Origin: Prevotellaceae bacterium UBA3849
GTDB lineage: Bacteria; Bacteroidota; Bacteroidia; Bacteroidales; Bacteroidaceae
Length of the DNA: 17,969 nucleotides
Assembly (NCBI GenBank): GCA_002392645.1
Contig: DGHL01000094.1
Coordinates: 1 to 17,969 of the forward strand
Direction of reading: 5' to 3'
Position numbers and translations under genes: made by a program. Position 1 is the first letter of the stretch; every line of letters starts with the position of its first letter. The notes under the pieces are model-generated. The model was not told where the DNA came from, searched no databases, and saw nothing but the letters and a program-made list of their open reading frames with translations. This document shows, one piece after another, positions 6,855-15,400 of this stretch.

Positions 6855-7178
6855 CTATCTTGCCAATACGCCACCGATTACTCCACCGATGATGCCGCCT
6901 ACCACTGCTGCCGTGGCTACGTTGTCATGACGACGCTCTACCACTACTACCGGACGTGGTGCTGGTGCCGGCACTGGCTGTGGGTGGTGTACCACTACGG
7001 TGCGTGGTGCTACCGGGCGAACCTCTACTACGCGCTCTACACGTGGGTGAACCTTGTGGTGGTGGCGCACCTCTACGCGCTGTGGCACTGGATGATGATG
7101 ACGATTTGGATGTGCATTTACTGTTGTCGTACCAAATATACCGATTACCATTGCGAGGGTGAATAATGACTTTTTCAT
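6855..7178 (-). CDS. Exported His/Pro/Arg-rich protein with C-terminal glycine zipper, 107 aa
   Basis: I do not recognise a named family. Residues 1-22 are a signal peptide (MKKSLFTLAM..., cleavage after VNA). Residues 23-85 are low complexity, rich in His, Val, Arg and Pro, with HHH at 27-29 and 39-41; eleven His occur in total, all in this part. The C-terminus, AAVVGGIIGGVIGGVLAR (90-107), is a glycine zipper with GG pairs every four residues at 94-95, 98-99 and 102-103, a pattern that can pack into or across a membrane. The His clusters could bind metal; this is inference only. The unit is complete: sigma-ABfr promoter at 7333-7363 and strong terminator at 6750-6794, both on the minus strand. 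It is monocistronic and shows no link to the pectin genes. Opposite-strand frames over it are shadows of the repetitive composition. Confidence 0.82.
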   Translation of the reverse strand: MKKSLFTLAMVIGIFGTTTVNAHPNRHHHPVPQRVEVRHHHKVHPRVERVVEVRPVAPRTVVVHHPQPVPAPAPRPVVVVERRHDNVATAAVVGGIIGGVIGGVLAR

Positions 7179-7232
7179 AATATGGTTCCTTTCTATCTTT
7201 ATATTGTTATTGTAATTATTAGCTACTTGTCA

Positions 7233-7333
7233 ACTTTGGTTGGCGTCTGTCTCTGATTTCTGAGAGCTTCTTCGCTCGAAAGAAATAAGAACGGTCAAAC
7301 TTTGGTTGGCGTCTGTCTCTGATTTCTGAGAGC
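7233..7333. repeat. 35-bp exact direct repeat in the 5' leader of the His-rich gene
   Basis: The 35-base sequence starting ACTTTGGTTGGCG and ending TTTCTGAGAGC occurs at 7233-7267 and again at 7299-7333, identical in both and 66 bases apart. The match extends upstream as GTCAA versus GTCAAA. The second copy begins right at the -7 box of the minus-strand promoter, so nearly all of both copies lie in the transcribed leader. The 31-base spacer contains CTCGAAAGAAAT, shared with 43-54. Confidence 0.9.
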
Positions 7334-7363
7334 AAAGTTACGGCAAAATAATCATCTGCCAAA
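7333..7363 (-). promoter_or_regulatory. Bacteroidota promoter of the His-rich protein gene
   Basis: On the minus strand, TTTG (7360-7363) is followed after 19 bases by TAACTTTG (7333-7340), an exact match to the -7 consensus. The start would be near 7326, giving a leader of about 150 bases that contains the duplicated 35-bp sequence. Confidence 0.75.
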
Positions 7364-7464
7364 CATATTTTCCCTAATAAGAAAAAGAATTACCCTACAG
7401 GCTGCGGGAAATCCCTACCGAGAAACATACTCCAGGCAGTGTAAAAAAACATGAAAAACATGGC

Positions 7465-7488
7465 TTTCTTTGACCTCTGTCAAAGAAA
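7465..7488. promoter_or_regulatory. 24-bp palindrome upstream of the small unit's promoter
   Basis: TTTCTTTGAC (7465-7474) and GTCAAAGAAA (7479-7488) are perfect complements around CTCT. The element ends 33 bases before the -33 box at 7522. It is DNA upstream of the predicted start, so a binding site for a dimeric regulator is the simplest reading. Confidence 0.5.
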
Positions 7489-7519
7489 CATAGTGTTTTT
7501 GAAAGAAAGTGGCAAAAAA

Positions 7520-7552
7520 AATTGTGTGCGCACACAATTCTTCGTATCTTTG
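7520..7552 (+). promoter_or_regulatory. Promoter overlapped by a 20-bp perfect palindrome
   Basis: TATCTTTG (7545-7552) matches the -7 consensus, and TTG of the -33 box is at 7522-7524 with a 20-base spacer. The palindrome AATTGTGTGCGCACACAATT at 7520-7539 covers the -33 box and most of the spacer. A dimeric protein bound there would block or reposition the sigma factor, so it is a strong operator candidate. Confidence 0.7.
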
Positions 7553-7597
7553 CACTCGAAATCAGGAGACAAGGTCTTACTGATAAGGGATAACAAC

Positions 7598-7639
7598 ATG
7601 TATAACAAGAGGTTAAGCCTAGGCAGTGATGCTAAGTAA
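7598..7639 (+). CDS. 13-codon leader ORF
   Basis: ATG at 7598 opens a 13-codon frame, MYNKRLSLGSDAK, ending in TAA at 7639, about 40 bases after the predicted transcription start. The frame is open further upstream, but that part lies before the promoter and would not be transcribed. Its second half overlaps a possible stem (GAGGTTA near 7609 with TAAGCCTC near 7636-7643, one bulge). It may be a regulatory upstream ORF or chance. Confidence 0.25.
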   Translation: MYNKRLSLGSDAK

Positions 7640-7673
7640 GCCTCAATTAAAAAACAGAGAAAGGAAAAAGATT

Positions 7674-7766
7674 ATGTTTACAAATGTAGCAATGCTCATC
7701 ATGTGCTCAATGGTAGCTGTTTCTACCGTATGCGGTTGCACTTCACTCATGCACAATCGTGCGTAA
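7674..7766 (+). CDS. Possible 30-residue hydrophobic Cys-rich peptide
   Basis: ATG at 7674 is preceded by a purine-rich AGAGAAAGGAAAAAGATT, a good ribosome-binding context. The 30-residue product begins MFTNVAMLIMC, is hydrophobic through residue 22, has cysteines at 11, 20 and 22, and ends TSLMHNRA. The pattern could be a membrane peptide or a minimal lipoprotein with the lipidated cysteine at 20 or 22 (context VSTVCGC). It is the only reasonable coding sequence in a unit with its own promoter (7520-7552) and terminator (7823-7858). A weak hairpin AAAGAGAG/CTCTCTTT (7778-7795) follows its stop. I cannot name a family; very small exported peptides of similar size are known in Prevotella. The unit may equally be a non-coding RNA. 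Confidence 0.45.
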   Translation: MFTNVAMLIMCSMVAVSTVCGCTSLMHNRA

Positions 7767-7822
7767 GCAACCAGCAGAAAGAGAGCACTCTCTTTTGAAA
7801 ATTTACCCACTTTAAATAAGGA

Positions 7823-7858
7823 GCGCCCTGCAGTACTTAGTTACTGCGGGGCGCTTTT
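7823..7858 (+). terminator. Intrinsic terminator of the small unit
   Basis: GCGCCCTGCAGTA (7823-7835) pairs with TACTGCGGGGCGC (7842-7854), 13 bp with one G-U pair and a 6-base loop, then TTTT. Read on the minus strand it has the same stem but no U-run, so it serves the HTCS transcript poorly, although that gene converges on it. Confidence 0.85.
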
Positions 7859-7861
7859 CCG

Positions 7862-7874
7862 TTTAGGTGGGTTC
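7862..7874. repeat. TTTAGGTGGGTTC core, third copy
   Basis: This 13-base sequence is identical to the complement of 82-94 and shares AGGTGGGTTC with 17929-17938. Similarity does not extend further here. It lies just after the small unit's terminator and before the stop of the convergent HTCS gene. Confidence 0.4.
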
Positions 7875-7906
7875 ACTTCCATCTACGGCATGCAGGGGGC
7901 ATGAGC

Positions 7907-10900
7907 CTACTCTGCCTGCTTCTTCTTGACCTCAGACGGCAGTATGCCAAACTCCTTCTTGAACACTTCGCGGAAGTGTGCCATCTGGTTGAAGCCTGTC
8001 ATTATGGCTGCCTCGGTGACATTGTAGTCGCCGCTTTCAAGCAGGCGGTAGCAGTGGCGCAGTCGGAACTTGCGTATGTACTCCTTGGCGGTCATGCCGG
8101 TGAGGGCCTTCACCTTACGGTAGAAGGTGCTGTGGCTCATAGCCATCTTGTCGGTGACGAATGGCAGGTCGAGGTCCTCCTTGATTATATTCTCGCTGAT
8201 TATAGCATTGAGCTTGTCGAGGAACTCCCTGTCAAGACGACTGAGCGAAGCGCCGCCCCACTCTTTCTCCGTAGCGGTATCGTCGGTCTCCGGCTTTACG
8301 TCGTCGTCGGCAGCCACGGCAGGACGGCTCTGCAGTATCTGCTCCGCCATCCTTCTGCGAGCCTGCAGCAGGTTGTGTATGCGACTGGCAAGCAACTTGG
8401 TGGTGAAAGGCTTGGTAAGATATGAGTCTGCACCGCTGTCATAGCCTTCCTCCTTGTCGTCATCGGTATCCTTCGCCGTGAGTAATATTATTGGTATGTG
8501 ACTGGTGCGTATGTCCTCCTTCAGTCGTTTGGTCAGCTCTATGCCGTTCATCTTTGGCATCATGATGTCGCTGACGATGATGTCTGGAATGTTCTCCGTA
8601 GCCACACGCAGGCCCTCCTCACCGTTCTCTGCCTGCAATATGCGGAAGTCCTCACCGAAGGAGTCGGCTATGTACTCCCTGATGTCGGCATTGTCTTCCA
8701 CTATCAGCATCGACGTCAGCTGGTTCTCCGTCACTTCCTCTTCATCCGCCTGTACGGTACTTACGTCTGCAACCGGCTTCTCCTCCGTCTCCGCATCTTC
8801 CTTGTGCAATGCCTCCGGATAGGTATCGGCAATGCTGAGTGAGAAGGTAAACATGCTGCCCCTGCCCTCTTTGCTGTCAACGCTCAGCTTAGCCTTGTGC
8901 AGGTCTGCCAGCGCCTTTACCAATGCCAGACCAATGCCGGTGCCTGAGGCCTGATGCTTTCCGTCTGCCTGATAGTAGCGGTCGAAGATGTGCGGCAGGG
9001 CATCTTCGCTGATGCCATGACCAGTGTCTGACACCGTTATGTCTATCCTGTCGCCATTCTGCCTTACGGTAGTGTCAATGCTTCCCTTCTCGGTGTATTT
9101 TATGGCATTTGAGAGGAAGTTGTTGAGTATGGTGGTGATGACCTCTGAATCAAAATACACCTTAGGCAGGTCTAGTGCTATGTTGTACGTAAAGCTTACC
9201 TTAGGATTGTTATACAGTTCCTTGAAGTTCAGGCATATCTCATTGATGAACATGCCTATGTCGCCACGCGCCACGGTGAGCCTGCGGTTCTGCGTCTCCG
9301 TCTTGCGGAACTCCAGAATCTCGTTTATCAGGTCGCGCAGTCGCTCTGCATTCTTCTGTATCATCTCCATCCTTCGCCTGAGCGGCTTATGCGCCACCTC
9401 AGCCATGGCATCCTCCAAAGGTCCGAGTATCAGCGTGAGCGGAGTGCGCAGCTCGTGGGTGATGTTTGTAAAGAAGTGCAGACGCTCCTCATTAAGCTCC
9501 TGCCTCTGCTGGTTCTGTCTCTTCTCCAGCTCCAGCGTGTTCTTCAGTGCCAGGCGGCGCTTGTATGAGCGCACGAAGAGCACCACCGCCACGATGAGGG
9601 CTATGCCGTAGAGCATGTATGCCCACCATGTCTGCCAGAAAGGTGGCGTGATGCGTATCTCCATGCTCACCTCCGAGGCGTCCTTCCAATCCTGGCTCTT
9701 CAGCTTAGCACGCAGCACGAAGGTATAGTTGCCCGGTTGCAGTCCGCGGAACACTACGTCGTTGTCGCTGCCTATGTAGTACCACTTGTCGTCCATGCCC
9801 TTCATCATGTAGGAGTACTCCACATGCTGAGTCTGTGCAAAGTTGCGCACGCAGAATGTCAGCCTGAGCGTATTCTGCTGATATGACGTCACCGCCCTGC
9901 CATCCTCGTCGGGCGACAGTAACAGTATGCGCGTGTCGGTGCCGTCTGGTGCATACGCCTCACACGATATGATCTGTACCTGCGATGCCTTCTGGTTACC
10001 CGTCAGCGTGAGCGGATTGAAGCACATCACTCCCGATGCCGTGCAGAAGTAATAGCAACCATCGTCGCACATGGTAGGTCGCGTGATGAATGCACAAGGC
10101 TGTCCTGTGTCCTTATGGTCGTAGTTGTATATGCGTCCGGTGGAACTGTCAAGGCATGACACACCCGAGTAGGTGCTTACCCACACCCTGCCTATGGCAT
10201 CCATCATTACCGACGACGTATGATTGTCTGCCAGTCCGTTTGTTTTATTATATATGGTAAGCCCTTTCAGCGTCATGGCATCATCCACGTGTACCAGTCC
10301 TTCATGCGTGGCAAGCCACAGACCGCCCTTGCCGTCGCTTATGGCACTGCTTACACGGTCTGACGGCAAACCGTCTTTCATGCGCAGGGATGTACTGGCT
10401 CCCGTCCTAAGGTTTATCACGTATGCACCTACGCCATGCGTACTTACGAATACGGTGTTGTCTCTCAGCCAGAGAAATGACGTCACGATGCCGTTGCGCG
10501 TGACCTTGTTGACTATCTTCTCGTCTCTCACCCCACCATCGTCGGTGTAGGAGCATACGCCGAACTCACTGCCTATCCATATACGTCCCTCGCTGTCCTC
10601 TGCAAAGGAGTGTATGTCGCAGTCGCTATGCCCTATGTCTATGGATTTGAACGAGCCCGTAGCCTGTGTGAAGCACGACACGCCATTATCGTCTATGCCT
10701 ATCCACACGCGGCCCTTGCTGTCTGACATTATACAGCGAGGGAAGGCAAACCTGCGTTGCGTATAGCTTGCATTAGACCATCTCTGCCTTATCTCGCCGT
10801 CACGCCACAAAACCAGTTCAGTATCGCCAGCCAGCCACAGTCCGCCACCCTTCGCCGGCGCTATGGAATATACTATATGCTGATTGCTGGGGCTTGCCGG

Positions 10901-12004
10901 TGTAGCGGAATTCAGGAAATCATATATGTTGAACTCTGGTTTCCCGGCACTGATAAAGTCAACGCCGGTACTGTGGTTACCAACCCACACGTTGCCGTAT
11001 TCATCCTGCAGCAAGGCTCTCGCATTGATAGACGACAGTATCACCTGCGTGTTATTGTAGCGCATCACGCCCTTCTCCGGGTCTTGCTCGGGGTCCATCA
11101 CCAATATGCCGCCCATGTCGTTTGCCACCCACAGCATACCGTCGCGCATCTGGTATATGTCATACACGTTGGCGTCATAGCCTCCCGTGCCTATCTGCAC
11201 CTTGGCAAAGGTGCCCTTACTTATGTTGAAAAGTGCCACGCCGTGGTCTGTGCCTACCCATATCCTGCCCGAAGAATCCTTCATGATCTTCCTGACGTTG
11301 TTTCCCGGCAGGGTCAGTGGGTCGCCATCCTTGTGCATGAAGCGTCTAACCTGTCCGTTCTTGGTATTCACCAAACTGATGCCGCGCTTGTTATGGCCCA
11401 GTATCAGCATGCCGTTTCCGCAGTCTATGCCACAGTTTGCTGTTATATTCTGCTTTATGTTGACGTTGCTAAGGGTCAGTTTGCTGCAGTCAAGGCGCTG
11501 CACCTTGCCGTTTCCATACACCAGCCAGACACCGTTTGCAGCAAGCGCAATATCCTCTATGCTCGACCTTATAATACCGTCGTTGAAGGATACGTACCTC
11601 ACCGTTCCCTTCTTGCAGTCATACACCACCAAGCCGACCTCCGTTCCAATCAGCATCTGGTTGGTAGGCTTATGCCACCTGAGGGCGGTAATCTTCATTC
11701 CGAAGATATTCTTATTCTCCTGTCCTGGCAACAGCCTGAGATTATTGGTCATGGTGAGGAAATTATCCTTCGGAGGCCACTCGGTAACCATGAAGGTCTG
11801 ACATGTATTACCACTTATCCTGTTCACGCCAGCTTCCGTGGCAGTCCACACATATCCCTGCCCGTCGATGGCGAGTTCGGTCACGAAGTCGTTTGACATG
11901 CCGTCGGCAGAACTGACTCTGCGAGTTACGGCATAATCCTGCGCCAGCATATTGATTGCCGTCGCAATGTACAAGGTAATAGCGAGTGTTGTTTTTCGTA
12001 ACAT
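7907..12004 (-). CDS. Hybrid two-component system sensor/regulator (HTCS)
   Basis: A 1365-residue one-protein two-component system that senses an oligosaccharide in the periplasm and activates the divergent susC/susD. In order: signal peptide 1-21; two-component-regulator beta-propeller repeats about 25-720, with recurring G-R-x-W-x-G blades such as GRIWVGT (246), GNVWVGN (337), GRVWIGI (431), GRIWIGS (473) and GRVWVST (605); a Y_Y_Y domain about 722-787; one membrane helix about 793-813; histidine kinase with phospho-acceptor His850 in THELRTP; ATPase with N-box near 961-971, DTGHGI (993-998) and GTGIGLAL (1021-1028); receiver domain about 1098-1215 with Asp1104, phospho-acceptor Asp1146, Thr1176 and Lys1198; and an AraC-type helix-turn-helix about 1262-1362. 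All key residues are present, so it should be active. Length is normal for the family. The pectin ligand is inferred from the neighbouring lyase. Confidence 0.96.
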   Translation of the reverse strand: MLRKTTLAITLYIATAINMLAQDYAVTRRVSSADGMSNDFVTELAIDGQGYVWTATEAGVNRISGNTCQTFMVTEWPPKDNFLTMTNNLRLLPGQENKNIFGMKITALRWHKPTNQMLIGTEVGLVVYDCKKGTVRYVSFNDGIIRSSIEDIALAANGVWLVYGNGKVQRLDCSKLTLSNVNIKQNITANCGIDCGNGMLILGHNKRGISLVNTKNGQVRRFMHKDGDPLTLPGNNVRKIMKDSSGRIWVGTDHGVALFNISKGTFAKVQIGTGGYDANVYDIYQMRDGMLWVANDMGGILVMDPEQDPEKGVMRYNNTQVILSSINARALLQDEYGNVWVGNHSTGVDFISAGKPEFNIYDFLNSATPASPSNQHIVYSIAPAKGGGLWLAGDTELVLWRDGEIRQRWSNASYTQRRFAFPRCIMSDSKGRVWIGIDDNGVSCFTQATGSFKSIDIGHSDCDIHSFAEDSEGRIWIGSEFGVCSYTDDGGVRDEKIVNKVTRNGIVTSFLWLRDNTVFVSTHGVGAYVINLRTGASTSLRMKDGLPSDRVSSAISDGKGGLWLATHEGLVHVDDAMTLKGLTIYNKTNGLADNHTSSVMMDAIGRVWVSTYSGVSCLDSSTGRIYNYDHKDTGQPCAFITRPTMCDDGCYYFCTASGVMCFNPLTLTGNQKASQVQIISCEAYAPDGTDTRILLLSPDEDGRAVTSYQQNTLRLTFCVRNFAQTQHVEYSYMMKGMDDKWYYIGSDNDVVFRGLQPGNYTFVLRAKLKSQDWKDASEVSMEIRITPPFWQTWWAYMLYGIALIVAVVLFVRSYKRRLALKNTLELEKRQNQQRQELNEERLHFFTNITHELRTPLTLILGPLEDAMAEVAHKPLRRRMEMIQKNAERLRDLINEILEFRKTETQNRRLTVARGDIGMFINEICLNFKELYNNPKVSFTYNIALDLPKVYFDSEVITTILNNFLSNAIKYTEKGSIDTTVRQNGDRIDITVSDTGHGISEDALPHIFDRYYQADGKHQASGTGIGLALVKALADLHKAKLSVDSKEGRGSMFTFSLSIADTYPEALHKEDAETEEKPVADVSTVQADEEEVTENQLTSMLIVEDNADIREYIADSFGEDFRILQAENGEEGLRVATENIPDIIVSDIMMPKMNGIELTKRLKEDIRTSHIPIILLTAKDTDDDKEEGYDSGADSYLTKPFTTKLLASRIHNLLQARRRMAEQILQSRPAVAADDDVKPETDDTATEKEWGGASLSRLDREFLDKLNAIISENIIKEDLDLPFVTDKMAMSHSTFYRKVKALTGMTAKEYIRKFRLRHCYRLLESGDYNVTEAAIMTGFNQMAHFREVFKKEFGILPSEVKKKQAE

Positions 12005-12028
12005 TAGTGATTGTTTAGCTTTCTATTG

Positions 12029-12059
12029 CAAATTTATATAAAATATATAAGGTGACAAA
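12029..12059 (-). promoter_or_regulatory. Bacteroidota promoter of the HTCS gene
   Basis: On the minus strand TTTG (12056-12059) is followed after 19 bases by TAAATTTG (12029-12036). The start would be near 12022, so the leader before the ATG at 12004 is short, about 18-20 bases. Low constitutive expression would fit a sensor. Confidence 0.75.
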
Positions 12060-12085
12060 CTATTTAGTCTGTTTTTTTTCATGCC

Positions 12086-12113
12086 TGACGAAAAAAAATA
12101 TGTAAATTGACGA
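12086..12113 (+). promoter_or_regulatory. Candidate HTCS operator: TGACGA direct repeat
   Basis: TGACGA occurs at 12086-12091 and 12108-12113, 22 bp apart, about two helical turns and on the same face. AraC-type regulators typically contact tandem direct half-sites with this spacing just upstream of the promoter. The second copy ends 32 bp before the susC -7 box, roughly where a class II activator would sit. Only six bases repeat, so chance is possible. Confidence 0.35.
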
Positions 12114-12145
12114 TTTTCCGAACCCAACGTTTTTAAATAAATAAG

Positions 12146-12153
12146 TAACTTTG
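12146..12153 (+). promoter_or_regulatory. susC/susD promoter, -7 box only
   Basis: TAACTTTG matches the TAnnTTTG consensus exactly. No TTTG -33 box is found at the proper distance, which fits a promoter that depends on an activator such as the HTCS. Transcription from here would leave a leader of about 265 bases. Confidence 0.65.
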
Positions 12154-12159
12154 CACCCG

Positions 12160-12424
12160 TATTCTGGTTCTCACGGACTACAGATGCATACAACGAAAAG
12201 AAACTATATTATTCACTGCATAAATAAATTCAGACATACGTTAAGTTAGTTGGTAGAATTGGTTAGTAATAGGAAAAATGCTTTTATAGGTAATTAGATT
12301 GTTTTCATCAGGATAAGCACAACGAAAAAATTAACACAACAGAAAAAATTAACTTATAACAAAAAGCATACAAAAATTAATCATAACTACTTACAAACAT
12401 TTACTAATTAACAAAAACAAAAAC
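12160..12424 (+). other. Long AT-rich leader of the susC transcript
   Basis: This stretch has no gene. It is AT-rich and A-rich towards the start codon, as usual before Bacteroidota genes that do not rely on Shine-Dalgarno pairing. A tandem repeat of CACAAC(A)GAAAAAATTAA occupies 12318-12352. No strong hairpin or terminator was seen, so there is no visible attenuator. Confidence 0.5.
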
Positions 12425-15400
12425 ATGGAAAGTAAACAAACTAACCTGAAAAGACGCCATGCCAAGTGGCAACGTCTTCTTCTGCTTGCCATCGTAGCGG
12501 TATCATCTACCGTGGCAATGGCACAGAGCAAAGTACAAGGCAAGGTTGTTGACGCTACCGGTGAACCGGTTATCGGCGCAAGCGTCGTAGTCAAAGGCTC
12601 GTCAACAGGTACTGTAACCGACTTAGACGGTAATTTTACGTTAAACAACGTACCAGGAGACTCAAAACTTGAGGTCTCTTACATCGGTTTCCGTACTCAG
12701 ACATTAGCCCCAGGCAGCAATCTCAACATCACTCTTGAGGAAGACAAGCAGCTGCTTGACGAAGTCGTAGTCGTAGGTTACGGCGTACAGCGCAAGAGCG
12801 ACGTGACGGGTGCCTTGACTCGAGTAGGCGAAAAGGAACTAAACATGAAGCCCGTATCTAATGCTTTCGAGGCATTGCAGGGCAAGGCAGCAGGTGTGGA
12901 CATCACGTCAAACGAGCGCCCAGGTGAAATCGGTAATATATTGATTCGTGGTCGTCGTTCTCTGAACGCTTCAAGCAAGCCTCTTTATGTTGTTGATGGA
13001 GTACCTCTTCAGTCAGGCGGTATCGAGACTCTCAATCCACGTGACATTGAGTCTATCGACATTCTGAAGGATGCATCTTCTACTGCGATCTACGGTAGCC
13101 GCGGTGCCAATGGTGTCGTTCTCATTACCACAAAGCGCGGTCAGGAGGGCAAAACCCAACTCAATTATAGTGGAACCGTGACCTTCGAGAAGATTATAGA
13201 CAAAAGTCCATCAATGAGTGCAAGTGATTATATCACATGGCGTCGTTGGGCTAAGTACAACTCTGATCCTAGTAAATTCACTCCTGGAGATCAGCCCACG
13301 TATGTGCAGGACCACGACTATTTCTCAGATGATGAGGTAGCTTGGGCCAACGTAGAAAAGGGTTGGGACGAAAACCATCAGATTTGGGATGGTTCAAAAG
13401 TTACAGACACTGATTGGACAAACTTTGTAACACGTACAGGTGTTACTCATGAGCATAATATAAGTGCACGTGGTGGCGCAAAGAACGTAGCTGGAGGCGT
13501 TTCTTTTGGATACTTGAATAATAAAGGTACACAGAAAGGACAAGGCTATGAGCGCTATACTTTATCTGCTACAGCTGACATTCAGGCAAAACCTTGGTTT
13601 AAGGCTGGCGGTTCATTCAATGCAAGCTACAGTGAACAAAAGTATGGTTTTTCTCGTTTAGGACAATCTAGCAACTCTGGTCCTACAGATATCTATGGCG
13701 CAGCAAAAAGCATATTGCGTTATGCTCTTCCATACGATGGATTAGGAAGAATAATAGATTACCCTGGTGGTCCTACAGCGAATACTTATACCATAATGGA
13801 TGAATGGAATAAGTCAACCGACAATCGTCAGACTTTCCGTGCATTGGGTAGCTTCTATGGGCAAATTGACTTCGGCAAGATATGGGAGCCTCTGCAGGGA
13901 CTGCAGTATAAGATACAATACGGTCCAGACTTCCAGTTCTATCGTAGAGGTTATTTCATTGACAAATCATCAGCTGCACGTGGCGGAGGCAACAACCTTG
14001 CTAATCGTAGCGACAGACGTACTTTTGCTTGGACACTTGACAACATGATTCTCTTTAATAAGGAATTTGGAGAGCATAACCTTGGTTTCACTTTCCTGCA
14101 GTCTGCATCAAAGAGAAATGTTGAGGAAAGTGGCATGGGTTCAGAGCGAATTCCTTTGCCATCATTCCTGTGGAATAACATGGGTTCTGTAGATATTTCT
14201 AATAAAGATAACAAGGCAAGCATGAGTACTGGTTTGATTGAAAATACTCTTGCTTCTTACATGGCTCGTGTGAATTACTCTTTCCGTGACCGATACCTAC
14301 TTACTGCATCTGCACGATGGGATGGCTCAAGCGTACTCGCAGAGGGTAACAAGTGGGATTTCTTCCCATCTATGGCTCTTGGATGGCGCATGGAGCAAGA
14401 AGACTTCCTGAAGGATGTAAGTTGGATTGATCAGTTGAAAGTACGTATGGGCGTAGGTGTTACAGGTAACTCTGCAGTTGACTCGTATGGAACACTTGGA
14501 GTCATCAGTAGTTATTGGATGCCGTTCAGTACAGGTAATTCCCAGATACTTGTAACAAACGAACCTTATTATTCTTCAGGTTCAAATCTGATGCCTAATA
14601 AGAATCTGAAATGGGAAAAGACAACACAGTGGAACTTTGGTGTAGATTTCAGCTTCCTCAAGGGCCGTATTGGTGGTACACTTGATTTGTACACATCAAC
14701 AACAAAAGACCTTTTGATGAGAATGGCTGTTCCTTCACTTAGTGGATATCCTGCAATGATGGCAAATATTGGTAAGACCAGTAATAAAGGTTTGGAACTG
14801 ACATTGAATCTTATTCCTGTAATGACAAAAGACTTTACATGGAATTCTAATTTCAACTTCGCTTGGCAGAAAGATAAGATTGAGGAACTTTCTAATGGCA
14901 AGGTTGATGATGTTGCCAATGGATGGTTTATTGGTGAGTCTATAGCTATACATTATGGTTATGAGAATGCAGGTATATGGCAGGAGAGCGATGCAGAAGA
15001 AATGGCTAAGTTCAATGCTAACGGCGAGAAATTCACTGCAGGTTGCGTAAGACCTGTTGATCAGAACGGTGACTACAAGATTGACGGAGAAGACCGTGTA
15101 ATACTTGGTAACCAAAATCCACGTGTGACGATGGGCTGGTCAAATACATTTAGTTGGAAAGGTTTGGAGCTTACTATTGAACTCCAGGGACGTTTCAAGT
15201 ATATGGTTAGCACAGGTGGCGAAGGCCAGTTTGGTATGTATCAGCAGCGTGAGATTGACTATTGGAGACCTGACAATACAGGTGCAGAATGGCAAAAGCC
15301 GGTTTACAGCACTGCGGGCGGCGACAAGTACTCAGGTTTGTTAGGTTTCAAGAATGCTTCATATATAAAGATTCGTAATCTCTCACTGGGCTACAACTTG

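Noticed and set aside
7229..7333. Possible CRISPR array from the 35-bp repeat and about 31-bp spacer
   Set aside because: Only two copies, one spacer, no cas genes, and the repeat overlaps a promoter and leader.
7451..7597. Upstream extension of the 13-codon frame to a 62-residue ORF
   Set aside because: This part precedes and overlaps the promoter at 7520-7552, so it would not be in the transcript.
10757..11896. 379-residue plus-strand frame opposite the HTCS
   Set aside because: Antisense shadow of the propeller-encoding region, which has regular blade motifs on the minus strand.
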